From: Paramarasmius palmivorus
Lineage: Eukaryota; Basidiomycota; Agaricomycetes; Agaricales; Marasmiaceae
Assembly (NCBI GenBank): GCA_037176845.1
Contig: JAYKXP010000022.1
Span: forward strand, 558,001 to 622,000
DNA length: 64,000 nucleotides
Direction of reading: 5' to 3'
Positions 11,970 through 24,062 of the stretch are shown here, piece after piece; the stretch's first letter is position 1; each line of letters starts with the position of its first letter. The position numbers and the translations under genes are program-made. Under the pieces are notes generated by a model. It had not been told where the DNA came from, did not search any database, and saw only the letters and a program-made list of their open reading frames with translations.

Positions 11970-14900
11970 CTAATTATACCACTTTTCCTTCAGCTTCTTC
12001 CTACGAACGGCTGGTTTTGTAAACATAATGGCCACTGCTAACGCAAGTATTGTTATGACGAGTTGCGTCTTGTTGAAGCTCTCGCTGAGGACGTCGAACG
12101 TTTTGGAGGGTGCCACTCTTGTTAGGAAGAGGTCAAGCCCGTAGGCAAAGACCAGCGAGGTAGACTCTAGCAGAGCCGGCGCGGCGATGATGTTGCGGAC
12201 TTGGGCAACCTGGGAACAAAGCATTGAGGATGAACCAACGTTTAAAAGCGTAGACGATGCTCACCTCGTAGTTATGGGATAAGACTCGCCGTTGGTCATC
12301 CGGGAGCAGTGGCTCATACTGGACAAGTAACTCTTCTTGCTCCTGGGTCGTAGGCTTCCTATTCGGGCGACGAGGGTCAAGGAATCGGCGGCTTAGACCT
12401 TGAATCTTGTGGTTATTGCTGGCAACTAACAGAGCCATGGTCAGTTTAGGGGCACAAAACTGCCGTTAGGAACTGACCTATAATATCCTTGCTAGTAATA
12501 CCGTACTTGGTAGACGTCGTAGTAATAGCCGTGATGTCGTAAAGGTAGACAAATGACTGCTCATACGCCGTGATATCCAGGCTCTTCTCTGAATATGCAG
12601 AGATATCGGAGCTGATGGCACCAGTCAGATAGCTTCTTCGGAAGAAGTCGTAACACATACCTCCTAATTTTTTCATCCACTTTCTTGCCCTCATACAGTT
12701 CAACGCTAACCATCCTGTATCCTTTACTTTGCCCAGTTCCATGGTAGTCATCGTCATAGTAATGGTACACCAGCCAGTTTTCCGTCAAGACAGCCTTGAT
12801 ATCGCACGCCCCTGCAGTGCTCGGAACAGTAGCATGATATATGATACTGCCTTTGACGCCATCAACTAGGTACAACCCACAATTTTTGAACTTGGTAGCT
12901 GAAGATTGCGAGAGAGGGGAAGCCGAATGAGGTGCAGTCAAGACGATGAAAGCGTGTTCATTCAGATACTTGTAAAGGGTTGTCCGATTTCCAAGAACCT
13001 TGCCTATCGAGGCTACAGGACCCTTAGCTGGAGCTATGACAGATTGAATGTCTTCGCCTTCGGGAAGCGACAACGACCACGTCGGGAAGGCTGAGAATGC
13101 AACTGCGCCTTCTTGGCCAGCGGCAGTAAATTGATGCCCTACAATCCGATGTGACCCCAGCTCGCTTGCACTTAACCGCAAAGGAACGAAAAGGGAAGGC
13201 GCAACGCTGGTGAAAATGGAGGCACTAGCGGGAGTGTCGGGATATAGGTGAGCCTAGAATGTTTGGTCGATAAGAGAAGATAAGATACATGAGCAAAGCC
13301 TTTACCTGGAATGTATCATCCAAAACAACCACTACTTTTCCTAAAGGTGATTTCAACAAGTAAGCACCGTTGACTGAGCCTGAAGCAATCTTTTGTCCCT
13401 GAAGAGGACCTAGTTGACGAGTAGGATGCTTGGCATTCTCTCCTGTCAAGGCGTTGAAGTGGTAAAGAACTACTTCTTCCTCGGTGCCCTGGAAAAAATA
13501 CCATATTGATATGAATGAAAGTGTCTCATTACTGAAAGACTTACTCTCTCATTATTCCGTTGTGCAACGAGGACGACCTCTGGCCCACTAGTATTTGCCT
13601 TCTCACTCTCCTCTAAACCCGAGCTAGCGTCGCCGACAGCCTGAATAAGGAACATCTTCACGCTCTTCACCGAGGAGTCTGCCCGAGATCCAAGACCGAG
13701 GAGTTTGCTCCAAAGAACGTCGCCATTGCTAGAGTCCAACCCAAATATCTTTCCACGAGAGGTTGCTGCGACAATGACCTGTCGGAAACCAAAAGCATCC
13801 CTACTTCCATTGTCCTTGGCGGGCGCGGCTGAAGACGAAGCTGATTCGTAAGAACCTGTTGCGAACCGTTTGAAAAAGTGGATGAGGTAGTTGGGTAAAT
13901 CCTATGTACGATGTGAATACGAAGTCTCCGCGGTCAAGATCAAATTGACACGTACCTTGGCATCTCTAATCTGCCTGCTCAGCCTCTGAACAAAACCTTC
14001 ACTGCCTTCAGCAACTGCAGTTGCACCAGAAACGTGTTCTGGTAGCTCAACGAACTCGGCTAGAGCGACCTCCGCAAGAGATTCTTCTCGAGTCCACTGA
14101 AGCTTGTCTTGTTGCCAAAGTTGAATGGTCCCGGTGCTGGTGGTGATAACCAATCTGCCAAGAACTTGGTACATGCTTGGATTGGCGGCATCCATGGTAA
14201 GCTGCGATATGGGAGAGTTGATGTTAGCTCGAGGGCTCGGTGGTAACTTGATGTCCTTACATGAGCGATGGTGCCATATTGATTTGTGTCAAATGGAAAA
14301 GAGAATCCAGTAATCATGCCTTTGCCGTCTGCAAGGTGAGGTGAAAACAACTCCGCTGAAGCGAGCTGACTGATGGTTCAGCAAGGAAGAGTCGGGGAGG
14401 CATTGGAATCACGGACCTTGAGCGCATAGGACCAATACAGCCTTCCGATATACGGAAGTCCATCCTTATCCCAACCACCAGCGTAAGTCGATTCAGAGTG
14501 CTTGTCACTTGGTGCCTAGTGCTGGACGTTAGACCATGCCTACGGTGCTGAACAGTCACCTACGGATTCCTCAAAGTCCCAAACCAACTTGACACCATCA
14601 TTTTCGAGCTGTAGAGCCTGGCCTGTGCCGTCAATTTTGATACCAATAAACATGCCTCGACTTCCTAATCCAATATCATGGATTTTCCTGAACAATGAAC
14701 CTCGATAGGAAGAGGCCTTGCCACTCAGCGAAGGCGCAAGAGCGAGATGCTTGATGCTATTGCTCTCCAACCATAGAAGATGAGGTTCCCCCGTCGCCGA
14801 GGTTAAAGCAATAAAGTCATTCAACCCATCTCCGAGACTGGAAGGAATATGAGCAGACGCAATGACCTCTCCAGTGGCAGGTGAAAGAGCCGTAACATGT

Positions 14901-15667
14901 AAGGTGTAAGAAGCAAACGATGATGCTAAACCAACGACGTAGATTGCTTCGTTGGACACGAGAACGTTGGAGTTGACCACCAATGAGCCTGCGTCTTCAG
15001 CTGACCATTTCCATTTTTCGTCGCGGCCGACGAAATAGTGAAGAGAATGACCATTTGTAAGAACGAATAAGTCGGCTGCCCCGGTTCCTAGTGTGTCATT
15101 TCCAAAGGCGACGGTACAACCAATGCTAGCCGGTTCCGCTAGTAAGCCAGATGCAGGTTGGTGTAATTGGCGTTCGAGAAGTAGATCCCCTGTCAGGGTG
15201 TTGAAGATTCGCAAGACTGAACCCCCTGGACCCGAAAGACTTGTGACAACTGTGCGAGAATCTGGGTGAGCTGATGTTCAACCAAAAGCGTATCGGCCAC
15301 GTACCCCATCCGTTTTTATGAAAGGATACAATTGGGTCCTCTGGTTCAAAAATATGCCTCCAGACTAACGTGAAGGGTTGTCTCAGAGTCTTATATTCAT
15401 AGACACGAACAAGAACACACCTATTGAGCCATTCACCGGGCTTAAAGCTGCCAACGTATTACTCTCCGTCGCAGAGATAACCACACTTTGCGTGTTTCTC
15501 CCTCCTACTCGGTGGAATTTCGGCGAGGTTGCAATAGAGTCGACCCTTGGAATGCCTATGAAGCTTTTATGCCAGTCTACGACTCCGACATCGGATTCAT
15601 GGAGAGCGACACAGGATGACGCGAAGAGCGCCGTAAACAGTGTTATTTTCTTCCAAAAACTTCCCAT
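11970..15667 (-). CDS. EMC1: ER membrane protein complex subunit 1 (EMC1)
   Basis: The largest lumenal subunit of the ER membrane complex, which inserts membrane proteins. The ATG at 15667 starts a signal peptide (MGSFWKKITLFTALFASSCVA), directly followed by the family start ALHESDVGVVDWH. A long PQQ-like beta-propeller region follows (SNTLAALSPVNGSI, DLFVLTNGHSLHYFVGRDEKW). The conserved C-terminal DUF1620 domain includes DPRRPNRKPTTQEQEELLVQ, YEPLLPDD and VLSHNYEV. A single membrane helix (LVITILALAVAIMFT) sits close to the C-terminus, followed by a basic cytosolic tail ending KLKEKWYN. About a dozen short introns give a protein of roughly 1,000 residues. The gene lies tail-to-tail with the GTPase gene, about 245 bp apart. 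Confidence 0.92.
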
Positions 15668-16020
15668 TTTGGAGAGAAAAGAGGTGTGTGAGATACACTG
15701 AGATGCTCAGACCAAGAGCTTCAGTGTCTCGTTGGGAGCAAGAATGTGATGGTGGTGGTGGGGAAAGAGACGCGCAATGCGCACCTCGCAGCTGTCATCA
15801 ACTCCGGAGAGTCCGGTCAGCACGGTCGACGGGAGTGGTAATCATAGTACAAATCAAAGGCACTTCTATCTAGTGACATAGCAGACGTCCTTTTGAATCA
15901 TAGTAAAGGTATACTGAACACTGGCCACTTTATAAATATACGAGAGTAATGCGTAGAAAACATCTACTAGTCACAACCTCTAAAAGTACACCTCCGAGAA
16001 CTCCCTAGACGCAAAGCCAG
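15668..16020. other. Short spacer, no gene seen
   Basis: This lies between the start of EMC1 and the 3' end of the phosphatase gene, both on the minus strand. It should contain the EMC1 promoter and the phosphatase polyadenylation signals. Nothing else is recognisable. Confidence 0.5.
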
Positions 16021-17342
16021 CTACACAAAGTACTGCGGTACAGAGCCCTGTATATCCTCGACCTTAAGCACGAGTTGAGCCAGAAAAAGCGACGACTTAC
16101 AATCCGCTTCGTTGCCATGCCTTTGTCCCGCTCATTCTCAGGTGCTGGACCATATACTTCAAAAGTCTTCTCTCCGTTATCATGTATCGTCATGATACTT
16201 GCCATATTTCCACAACGATAACAGTAATTGGGAGCAGACCAAACAGTGACGAGCTGCGAGTCGAACATGTACTTGTAGCCTTCTTGGACCAGTTGGTGCG
16301 CACGAGCGATTAACGAAAGACCATTGACGTGATTGAACTGTAAAGGGGATGTTGGAATAGATCCAGATATTGTAAAAATGCAAGGAATGCCCACCTCTCG
16401 TGTGACATTTGCGCCGAACAGCCAGCCAGCACCTCGAGGACTTACGGCCCAATTTTCCACATCGTCAGGATCAGACCACATTAGATCTACCAACGAAAGT
16501 GCGTTGAGACATGTCAATCGACACTAGGAGAAGATAACAGACCACAAAATGGCCCTTCATGAGGTATCTCCAGTGTTCGTGTGAGGGTTCGGATTTGATC
16601 AAGGGTTCTGATATCTGGCGAAAGACCTCCGTGCACGCAGAGGGTTTGGCCATCAATAATCTGAGTAATGCTGGTCAAAACGAGAAGAAATAGGCACGGA
16701 AAACACAACTCACTGCAGCCAGATTCAGATAGTCAAACACACTACAGCAAGCCTTCCAGACTGTCGATGTTCCATACTTTTGAGTGCACTCGTCTAAGAA
16801 ACGGTTTAATGCGCATAGTTTTCAGCAAAGACCGCTTTCATACCATAGAACCCATAGACCTGCGTTATCTGCCTGCTCTCGTGATTACCGCGCAAGAGCA
16901 CAACCCTATCAGGATATCTAACCGCAATACGTCAAAAATACTCCCGTGAACAAGCTTTCTTGTACTCACCTCGCCTTTAAACAAAACAACAGCGATACCG
17001 TCTCCAAACTGTAATGTCCTCGATCCACAAAGTCACCCTATCAACCCAAAAAACCATCTCAACCTCAGCCGTCAAAAGTATCGCAGACAAAACACACATA
17101 CGTGCCATAAAGATATAGCTAGTATCTGGCACATCTCCTCCCTTCCTCAAAAGCTCTAGTAAATCCCAAAATTGACCATGGATGTCACCGCAAATCGTGA
17201 CGGGCGATGAGACGGGTTGGATGGTGGATTCTTCCATGAGAAGAGCGCGGACACGTTCGCAGAGGATCTTCATTTCGTTTTCTTGGAGGTATTTGCATTC
17301 TTTGAGCTGGGCTATCCATCTGTCGGGGTCGTAGAGGGGCAT
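16021..17342 (-). CDS. PP2A-like Ser/Thr protein phosphatase catalytic subunit
   Basis: A PPP-family phosphatase of the PP4/PP6/Ppg1 group. The ATG at 17342 begins [19 protein letters not shown]. Metal-binding motifs are complete: [35 protein letters not shown], then [29 protein letters not shown] and [13 protein letters not shown]. The intron in front of GDFVDRG (17038-17105) keeps the frame only if it starts with GC instead of GT. The last intron places a final exon that ends PQYFV and TAG at 16021. The family usually ends in YFL, the site of carboxyl methylation; here the last residue reads Val. Several short introns are present and the length is near 300 residues. I cannot decide between PP6/Sit4 and Ppg1. 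Confidence 0.88.
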
Positions 17343-18104
17343 GGTGGTGGTACAAGAGGAAAGCGACGAGGGTCGGTGTCTCGCTGTCGGTCCTGACCAA
17401 AAAGGGTAAGCTTCGGACCGGCTCCTCTCACCAATTTGCACCAAAACTCCAATGTTTTGCCTGTTCGTCAGAAATTCTGCAAAAATCACTCAGTTCAAAA
17501 ATCAGATGTAGCGAACTAGTCTTGATACAAGACTTTATTATCGAACGCTGCAGGTATTCGCTGATAATACTAAAGTGGCGAACGACATTAGATGCTCGCT
17601 GGCTCTCGGTGACAAACCTCCGACGACACTGGTGTCCCCAGATGCGACAGTACAGTGCACTGGCATTGGCAGGGCCTGCATCTAAAGGCATGTTTGCACC
17701 ATGCTTCTCTTCTCTGATACTGAAACTTACTAAAGCTACTATTTTTGAGCTGCATATATACACCAGGCGACCAAATATGGGCTCTCCTTCGGACAAGACA
17801 TGAATACGAATGCGAAGACGACCGTGCCATTTCTATAGTTCAAAATCCGATAAGTAACGCGCTCCTTTCGACTACCCGCTACTGGAATGTCCTTTGCTGA
17901 TGCATCAAGACTCCCTCCACCCGGATGCACCTTAGCCTAGTCCGAAATCACTCGAGGAAACGTAGAGTTCGGTTTGATATTCAATACACATCGTACAAAG
18001 TCATCGTCCTTACACAAGTTTTAGTGTCTTTTTAATATCAATGGTCAATGAACTACAAAGTCCACGTTGCACGAAAGGGAAAAAAAGGCAGGCCCGAAGC
18101 CCTT
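17343..18104. other. Intergenic, no gene seen
   Basis: Open frames of 60-120 codons on the minus strand lack domains and splice support. This should hold the phosphatase promoter and the 3' end of the secreted-protein gene. Confidence 0.5.
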
Positions 18105-18844
18105 TTACAACGAGATCGTGATCCCCAAGACGTTAACACAAAGACTGAGGAATGCGTTGATGTAGACCTGAAGGGAAACCGACAACCCGACCGTAATCGA
18201 CACACACAGGTTGAGGAAAACCTGGATAGTCGCTACGAGATCCGCAAAGATGCTAATCACCGCATTGATAGAGACCTTGACAGCGATACTCAAGCAAAAG
18301 TTGGTGAGGTCGACGATGATCTGCAATCTTATCAGTATATGAAGAACGAGCACGACGATTGGAGAACATACATCCAGTACCGCAGAGATGAGGACCGAAA
18401 TCTGATCCGTCGTTTTGCCTCCCAAGATGATGGCGACATCGACCTGAGCGTCGATATAAGCCTGGATATGATCGCAGGCCTCCTTGAAGATGATCTTGAT
18501 CTTTTGGATATGAGGCCTAATGTCCTCTGCGGTGCAAGTCTTGTACGTCTCTGCAACAGATTGTTATTACCATACACTTCAATAGACAGGCGTAAGGATC
18601 GTTACTCACTGACTTCGTCCACAACGACAGAAATCTTGACCTTGATGTCGGCAATGATGTCAGGAAGTGGGTACTGCTGAGCCTTGTAGCACGCATCGCT
18701 CCAGCAACGCGCTTCAAGAGCAGCAGGTTCAGGAGAACGAGCCTCAAGCGCTGCAGGTCCATTCGGGGTAGGGAATGCCTGCGACAGCGTCGCAAACGCG
18801 ATGAGGAAGGTGAAGAAGGAAAGGAATGAGCGCCAGTATTGCAT
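18105..18844 (-). CDS. Secreted or membrane protein of unknown function
   Basis: I do not recognise the family. The ATG at 18844 opens a clear signal peptide (MQYWRSFLSFFTFLIAFATL) ending near SQAFP. A short spacer rich in Pro, Ala and Glu contains two similar units, AALEARSPEP and AALEARCW, and a basic dibasic-free stretch. One intron follows DEV. The second exon carries TYKTCTAEDIRPHIQ, then long amphipathic and hydrophobic segments rich in Ile, Val and Leu up to the TAA at 18105. There are few Cys residues. The antisense frame is also open, but it has no start context or splice signals. A TATA-like box lies about 60 bp upstream of the start. A role cannot be proposed. Confidence 0.65.
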
Positions 18845-21232
18845 CTTGTCTGAGGAAGGCTGAAGACTTGGGTTGTCTGGTTCGACAGAGCATCTATGAC
18901 CTGGTATAAATACCTCTCTGGGAGAATCTAGCCGAGCCTTGAAACATGAAATATTCTTGGATGTGACCACGGTTCAGAGTTTGTGATTCTCGGAAGGCAT
19001 CGATGACAGCATCGTGAAACTGGCGGAAGTGGGTGTGATAGCCCAGACGAAGGTGAGACATTGAAGCAATTCAGTTGAAAGGAAATTCAAGATGTTCGAG
19101 GGTGACCTTGCTTCTTCCTTAGGCTATCCGAACAATTGAAATGTGTCGCGGATGCCCTGAAATCTAAGACAGCGGTGCACAAGCCTACAGGACTCCGCCG
19201 GCTTGGTGTAATGTCCAGGGAAGCTGAAGATGTTGTTATTAGAGCTGGTGATTAGGAAAAAGTGGGAACATTACCAGCTCGTGAAGCTGCCTCATTGGAA
19301 CTTCAACGTTTTGGTTCGAGTTTGGAAGATCGGGAACAACGGTCACATTGTACTCCGTCCGCGGAAGAGTTTTTTTTTCCCGCTTGGTAAGCAAAGCTGC
19401 CGGTGCCCGGCAAATTTGCCGCCCACCTGCTTCGACTCTTGTGACTTGTCTATCATTGGCGTTGTAGTACTCTCGGAGTTGTCGGGTTTGGCTCTGGGTT
19501 GGAGAACATGAGCGAAATACGAGAATTATCCAGGACTTAGAGCGTTCAGGAGGAGATAGCTGGGAATGCTGAAGGGTACGTGTTCGTTAGGATCTCGTGT
19601 CTCGCGGAACTGATCTCTTTCATTTCCGTCGCTGCAGAAGACGTCGAGGATAAGTCATTCTCAGAGATCGACTATCTGCCGTTGTCAGATTCCGCCTCCT
19701 TGTTGTCGTTGTATGATGCTTCCCAGGTACACTGAATCAATTCTCAACACCATGAAAGCTAGTACTCCTTTTGCCCTTCAGCTTCAACAGCAACTCAGAA
19801 CACTTAGAACACGAGGTTTTCGCCCGACCTCACTCCCAAGCATGACCCTCAGCAGTTGTCTAGCTACTCTGCCAGTACAGGCGCATGAACTGCACTCGCA
19901 TCACCCATTACATGCTTTTTGTGTAAATATCAGTGGACATGATTTCTACCAATAACACGTTTCCGAGCGCTTTATCCTCAACGCTTGCCGCCTCGGTCGT
20001 GCCGGGTTTCTGAGGATCGGAACGTCGCTGTATTCGGTACGCAATGATTGCGTGCGTACCTATTCTCGTCTCATCCTCGGACAGGGAACTGTTCATATAC
20101 GAGTCATAAACCAATGCAGATATAACATGTCTGTACAATACAATAATAAAATTGGTATCAATGCTAGATTTCGTCCGGAGCGATACATGTTGGTCGCGCG
20201 TGACGCGTTGTCAATACACGAGCGGCACTCCTCTCTTCCACACCGTCACGATCGTCGAGCACAAGGATCCCCCAGTTGCAAGGATTTCTTTTGCTTTTGC
20301 TCTACTTATGTCAATCTCTCGATATCATAGATTACCCTTACTTGGCTGACTCGTACTAGCATAGTTCGGATAGATTTAGGTGAGTTCTATGAGGCCTTTT
20401 CTTGGTCTAATTATCTGATTTTCCTACAAAAAGACTCGGGTCTTACTGGATGCATAGAGTTATTCGGTGTGTGTGTAAATCTTTGCTGAGAACGTCAATT
20501 GACGCGTCGTAAAGGGGCCCAGCATGCGGGATTGCCAATCTCTCCTCTAAACCATCACTATCGTTCTTTCCGTTTACTTCCCCTTGATACTCATAAACCT
20601 GGCTTTTGGATACCCTGAGGGTGTTGGTTAACCACAATTATGGCTGATAGCTGGGCTAAGTCGCTTATAGTCTACCAGGACGTTTTCGCTTGGGCTGCGA
20701 GAAAAGTGAGCTTCCCTATGCTTTTTCTTGTTTCAAATCTTCTCAGATCTGCATAAAACAGTTATAAACCATCATTTCGTTGTGTCAAGCTACTCTGAAG
20801 ACGCATTCATCGGACACCTCCCTCCTGGAAAGCTATTACTACCTCCGTACCCCCTGATGGAAGGACCTCTCCCAGCATGGTGCACCACCTCAAAAAACCT
20901 CATAAGTTGCTCTCAGGACACATTCCCATGCTCAAACCATGCCTTACTATCTGTTTATATCCCGGTACAAACACTCCGCGACCTGCAAGACAAGGCCCTC
21001 GATCCCGTCTTCCTACCTCCGCCGTTGCATCTTCCGCACAAACCACGTCCTTCCAGTGATCAAAACGTTCAAAACTTGACATCTTCCGATCAGACATTGA
21101 CAATCCCGTGCCCCAAATCCGTCAATATGTCACACACAACGCCTCCTCCCCCTCCTCCGCCTTCCCTTGCCCTCTCCGAGCCTCTAGGACATCTCCCCTC
21201 GATACTAGGCGAAAAATAGATGCAAAATAACT
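18845..21232. other. Long gene-poor stretch
   Basis: No gene can be supported over about 2.4 kb. One plus-strand frame at 20728-21219 (163 codons, Pro-rich, with a run of eight prolines near its end) has a possible acceptor at its start, but no upstream exon joins it in phase. A possible 22-codon upstream exon at 20640-20705 splices to a stop within six codons. I treat both as chance frames. The stretch ends at the tRNA-Pro gene. Confidence 0.45.
18905..18912 (-). promoter_or_regulatory. TATA-like box of the 18.1-18.8 kb gene
   Basis: TATTTATA on the minus strand lies about 60 bp upstream of the predicted start codon at 18844. The position is right for a fungal TATA element. The assignment rests on position and sequence only. 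Confidence 0.4.
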
Positions 21233-21335
21233 GGGCCTGACCGGGAATTGAACCCGGGACCTCTTCCATGCTTAGTCAGCAGCTCTGACTGGGCAGACAC
21301 CCGAAGGAAGAATCATACTACTAGACCATCAGGCC
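21233..21335 (-). tRNA. tRNA-Pro(CGG) with intron
   Basis: On the minus strand the gene reads GGCCTGA at the 5' end (21335 down) and TCAGGCC at the 3' end, which form the seven-pair acceptor stem. A D-arm (TGGTCTAGTAGTATGA) and a T-arm (CCGGG TTCAATT CCCGG) are clear. The anticodon stem is CTTCC/GGAAG and its loop reads TTCGGG then T, giving anticodon CGG for proline. An intron of about 31 nt interrupts the loop after position 37, the normal place for nuclear tRNA introns. C is the discriminator base. The CCA tail is not encoded, as expected. Confidence 0.93.
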
Positions 21336-21618
21336 GATGACAATCAATTTGATCAAATATTATCCATTGACACAGTGTGGGCCAATAGTCACCCAGAAGG
21401 CAAAGAAGATAACTCGATTATCAGTGTCACAAAGAAAAGGCACCGAGGAACGCAAAAACCGCGAATTCATTTCACCAACATTTTTATCTGGTATGACAAG
21501 CAAATGGCAAGGAGGAACTCGAGGAAAGCGTCCTATGCTCTACGGAATACGGAAACTCAGCAAACTCGCAAGTCTCGCAATGCCACAAGAATTCATAACA
21601 TAACGGAACTCCTGACCC

Positions 21619-23023
21619 CTACGCTCCAAACGTCTCTTTCAACGCACCAATCCAAGCATCATACTGTTCAGCCTGCCTGGATACCGAAGCCTGCTCAATA
21701 TGTATAAACTCCCCTGTAGCTCCCTGAGCTGTCGCACCCTTCACGCACACCTCGTCTTCAGCAACACCATTGACGAGTCTCCCAAACACATTCGTCGTCG
21801 CTGTCAGTCCGCACTCCGAGTCTGACGGCGACGAGATATTCCATGACGGAAATATCGTACGCAAGTTTCTCTGAAGGCGGTTAATTGGTAGGTTGGGATT
21901 TGAAGTATACCAGTTTATTGAGGATGCTGAACGACCTGGGGAAGACTTGAATTGGATAGCAAGAACTGGAAGAAATATCCTCACCTAGCCCAGATGAAAG
22001 GAACATTTGGTCTGTGGAGCACGTACTTGCACCCTTGCCATGCATCTGAACAAAGGCACAAGACTCTCCGGGACATCCACCTGTGGCATTCTGCCACTTG
22101 TGAATTTCCTTGATGGCTACCACGAAAGGTTCTTTCTATCACGAGTATCAAGTAACGAAAAGTAAATGAACCATAGCACGTACATCATCATGTGCTGGAT
22201 CGGTCTTATAATAGACCGTACTCGCACTGCTCGGATGGATGCATTCTGTAGCATTAAATAGAGCCGTACGTATCCGTCCCGATATCAACAAACTCTTTGC
22301 TCCCGTGCCAGCAAAAAGCGCTGCTGCCTGCTGAGGGGTATGCAAATCGTACGCTGGATGTGGTGCGCTGATGTGTATTCCCGGCAGCTTCGTCGAAGAA
22401 CGATCATTCGGAACAACCATGAGACCCCATCCTTTAGCGTACACACCCGAGTCAATTGCGTTGAGCTCGTGTAAGACGCAGTAAGGTGTGGAGGTAGATT
22501 GTTCGGTGAAGAGTGTGATTCCGTAGACGTCTGAGAGGACGTTGGGTATGGTTAGGGATGTACAGTTTCCATCGATATAGAGCATTGAGTGGACTAGGTC
22601 AATCCATGCGGAAGATTCTGCCGGGCTAGGTTGAGCCTGAGCATAACTTTCTGGACTGTAGAAAGCTTGTGTGACGGTGTAGGCGTCGAAACATGAAATG
22701 AGGCCTTCGACAGTCGTAATTGAGGAATTGCCGGCGCAAGGGATAGAAGTTGCACCAGAGAAGGTCCTTGCAAGACCATTCAGAATCAGGGACCAGTAGA
22801 AATCCAGCATCGTTCTGTAGAGGTGAGCTGGGGAGCAATGCAAAGTAATTATACACACTTACGACCAGCTTTTATTCAACCTTGCGGCTGCGGTAGCGAA
22901 TTGTGTTTTGGGTGCGACATTCAATCTTTCAGTGGAGACAGTGTGAGAGCAATAACGCCGACAGATCCGAACAAGGGTAAATTTAGGGCAGGGCAAAACT
23001 AATCTATTGCAGTACGGTATCAT
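21619..23023 (-). CDS. Cys-containing protein of unknown function
   Basis: Not a family I can name. Conserved-looking blocks are HPAYDLHTPQQAAALFAGTG followed by a Ser-Leu-Leu and SGR segment, a KTDPAHDD segment, FVQMHGKG and SPSDSECGLTATTNVFGRL; several His and Asp residues suggest a hydrolase. N-glycosylation sites and Cys pairs suggest secretion. Four or so introns are needed. The start is uncertain. A strong intron (GTAAGT to CTACAG, about 22812-22862) joins TMLDFYWSL to an upstream exon reading APKTQFATAAARLNKSW, whose only in-frame ATG is at 23023. That ATG overlaps the stop codon of the next gene. If the upstream exon is untranslated, the start is the ATG at 22811. Neither start gives a classical signal peptide. 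Confidence 0.6.
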
Positions 23024-24062
23024 ACTAATCGTTTCGGAGGCTCCTCAGTCTTCTTCTCTAACTTCTCAGTAAACTCCTCGACCTTTTTATCTGCTGCTGC
23101 CTTAATCTCTGCTGTCTTGGCCTCTACGATAGCCTTTCCCTCTGCAACCTTGGCCTCCGAAGCCGCCTTCGTCTCCTCAAACTTGACCTCCGCAGCCTTG
23201 ACTGCTTGCAACACACGCCCCTCAGCCTGTTTCGACAGCTCCTTGCCTAACCCAAGCGTCTCTTTGAGCTTCAACCCCGTAGTCTCCTCAATCTTCCCAA
23301 CTGCATTTTCCACGCCCTTGGTTACACTCTCCCTTCCATTAGCTGTAGCATTCTTAATCATCTCCCATGTCATGGCAGTGTGTGCATTAGCGACAGCATG
23401 TTTTTGCGCGAGAGTAGGGAAATAGGTCTCTTCCAAGTTGCCAAGGTATTCTGAGAGGTTGGCGGTAGTCTTGGGGAGAAAGTGGTTCATGGATAGAGCG
23501 AGAAGAACTGGAGGTGTTATGAATCGGATAGGTAGAGCTCGGTTTCGAGCAATGATGGAACCGCTGAGAGTGGCTACACCAACGTAGAGGATTCCAGGGG
23601 TTAGGGATTCTTCTGGTGAAATGATAGCTTTGACACGGTCTATAAAGTAGCGTTGGTTACTAGAAGCACCATATAACACACAGAAACGCACGTTCTACTG
23701 CATGTTCGACACCAATCCATTTTGAGACAAGGTCCTGGACGTGTTGATGAGCTTGTCTGTATGTCGCTGTAAGACTCTTGCGTGCAATGCCGATTTGGCG
23801 TTCGAGTTCTGAGGGCACTTCTTGGACAATAATTTCGGGGTCAGGTTGTGGATAAATTGGGAGCTATTCACAACCCTTAGTACACAGTACATAGCGTGAA
23901 CTGAGTAACATACCTTTTCCTGCTCTCGGGGTGTTAATGCAACCGCAACGCCGGCGGCAAGGACTAAAGAGCGTGGACCTGCCGCTCTGGGCTGTTACAA
24001 GTCAGTACAAAATATTTATAAAGCATTATTCCACTCACCAGTCTAAACCGTGCGGCATTCAT
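23020..24062 (-). CDS. MICOS subunit, MIC26/MIC27 (apolipoprotein O-like)
   Basis: A subunit of the mitochondrial inner-membrane cristae-organising complex. The ATG at 24062 starts MNAARFRL, then PRAAGPRSLVLAAGVAVALT (a first helix), the segment LPIYPQPDPEIIVQEVPSEL and a helical stretch. Next comes the typical ApoO region with Gly-rich helices: TPGILYVGVATLSGSIIARN and PIRFITPPVLLALSMNHFLP, then NLEETYFPTLAQKH. The C-terminus is a long charged coiled coil rich in Lys, Glu and Ala, ending PPKRLV. Introns separate these exons cleanly and the frame is intact. The stop (23020-23022) overlaps an ATG of the downstream frame. Confidence 0.85.

Noticed and set aside
18048..18680. A 210-codon plus-strand frame opposite the secreted-protein gene
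   Set aside because: The minus strand has a signal peptide, an in-phase GT-AG intron and a TATA-like box; the plus frame is rich in charged residues as expected for the antisense of a hydrophobic protein.
20728..21219. Pro-rich 163-codon plus-strand frame
   Set aside because: No upstream exon joins it in phase, no domain is visible, and composition alone can explain it.
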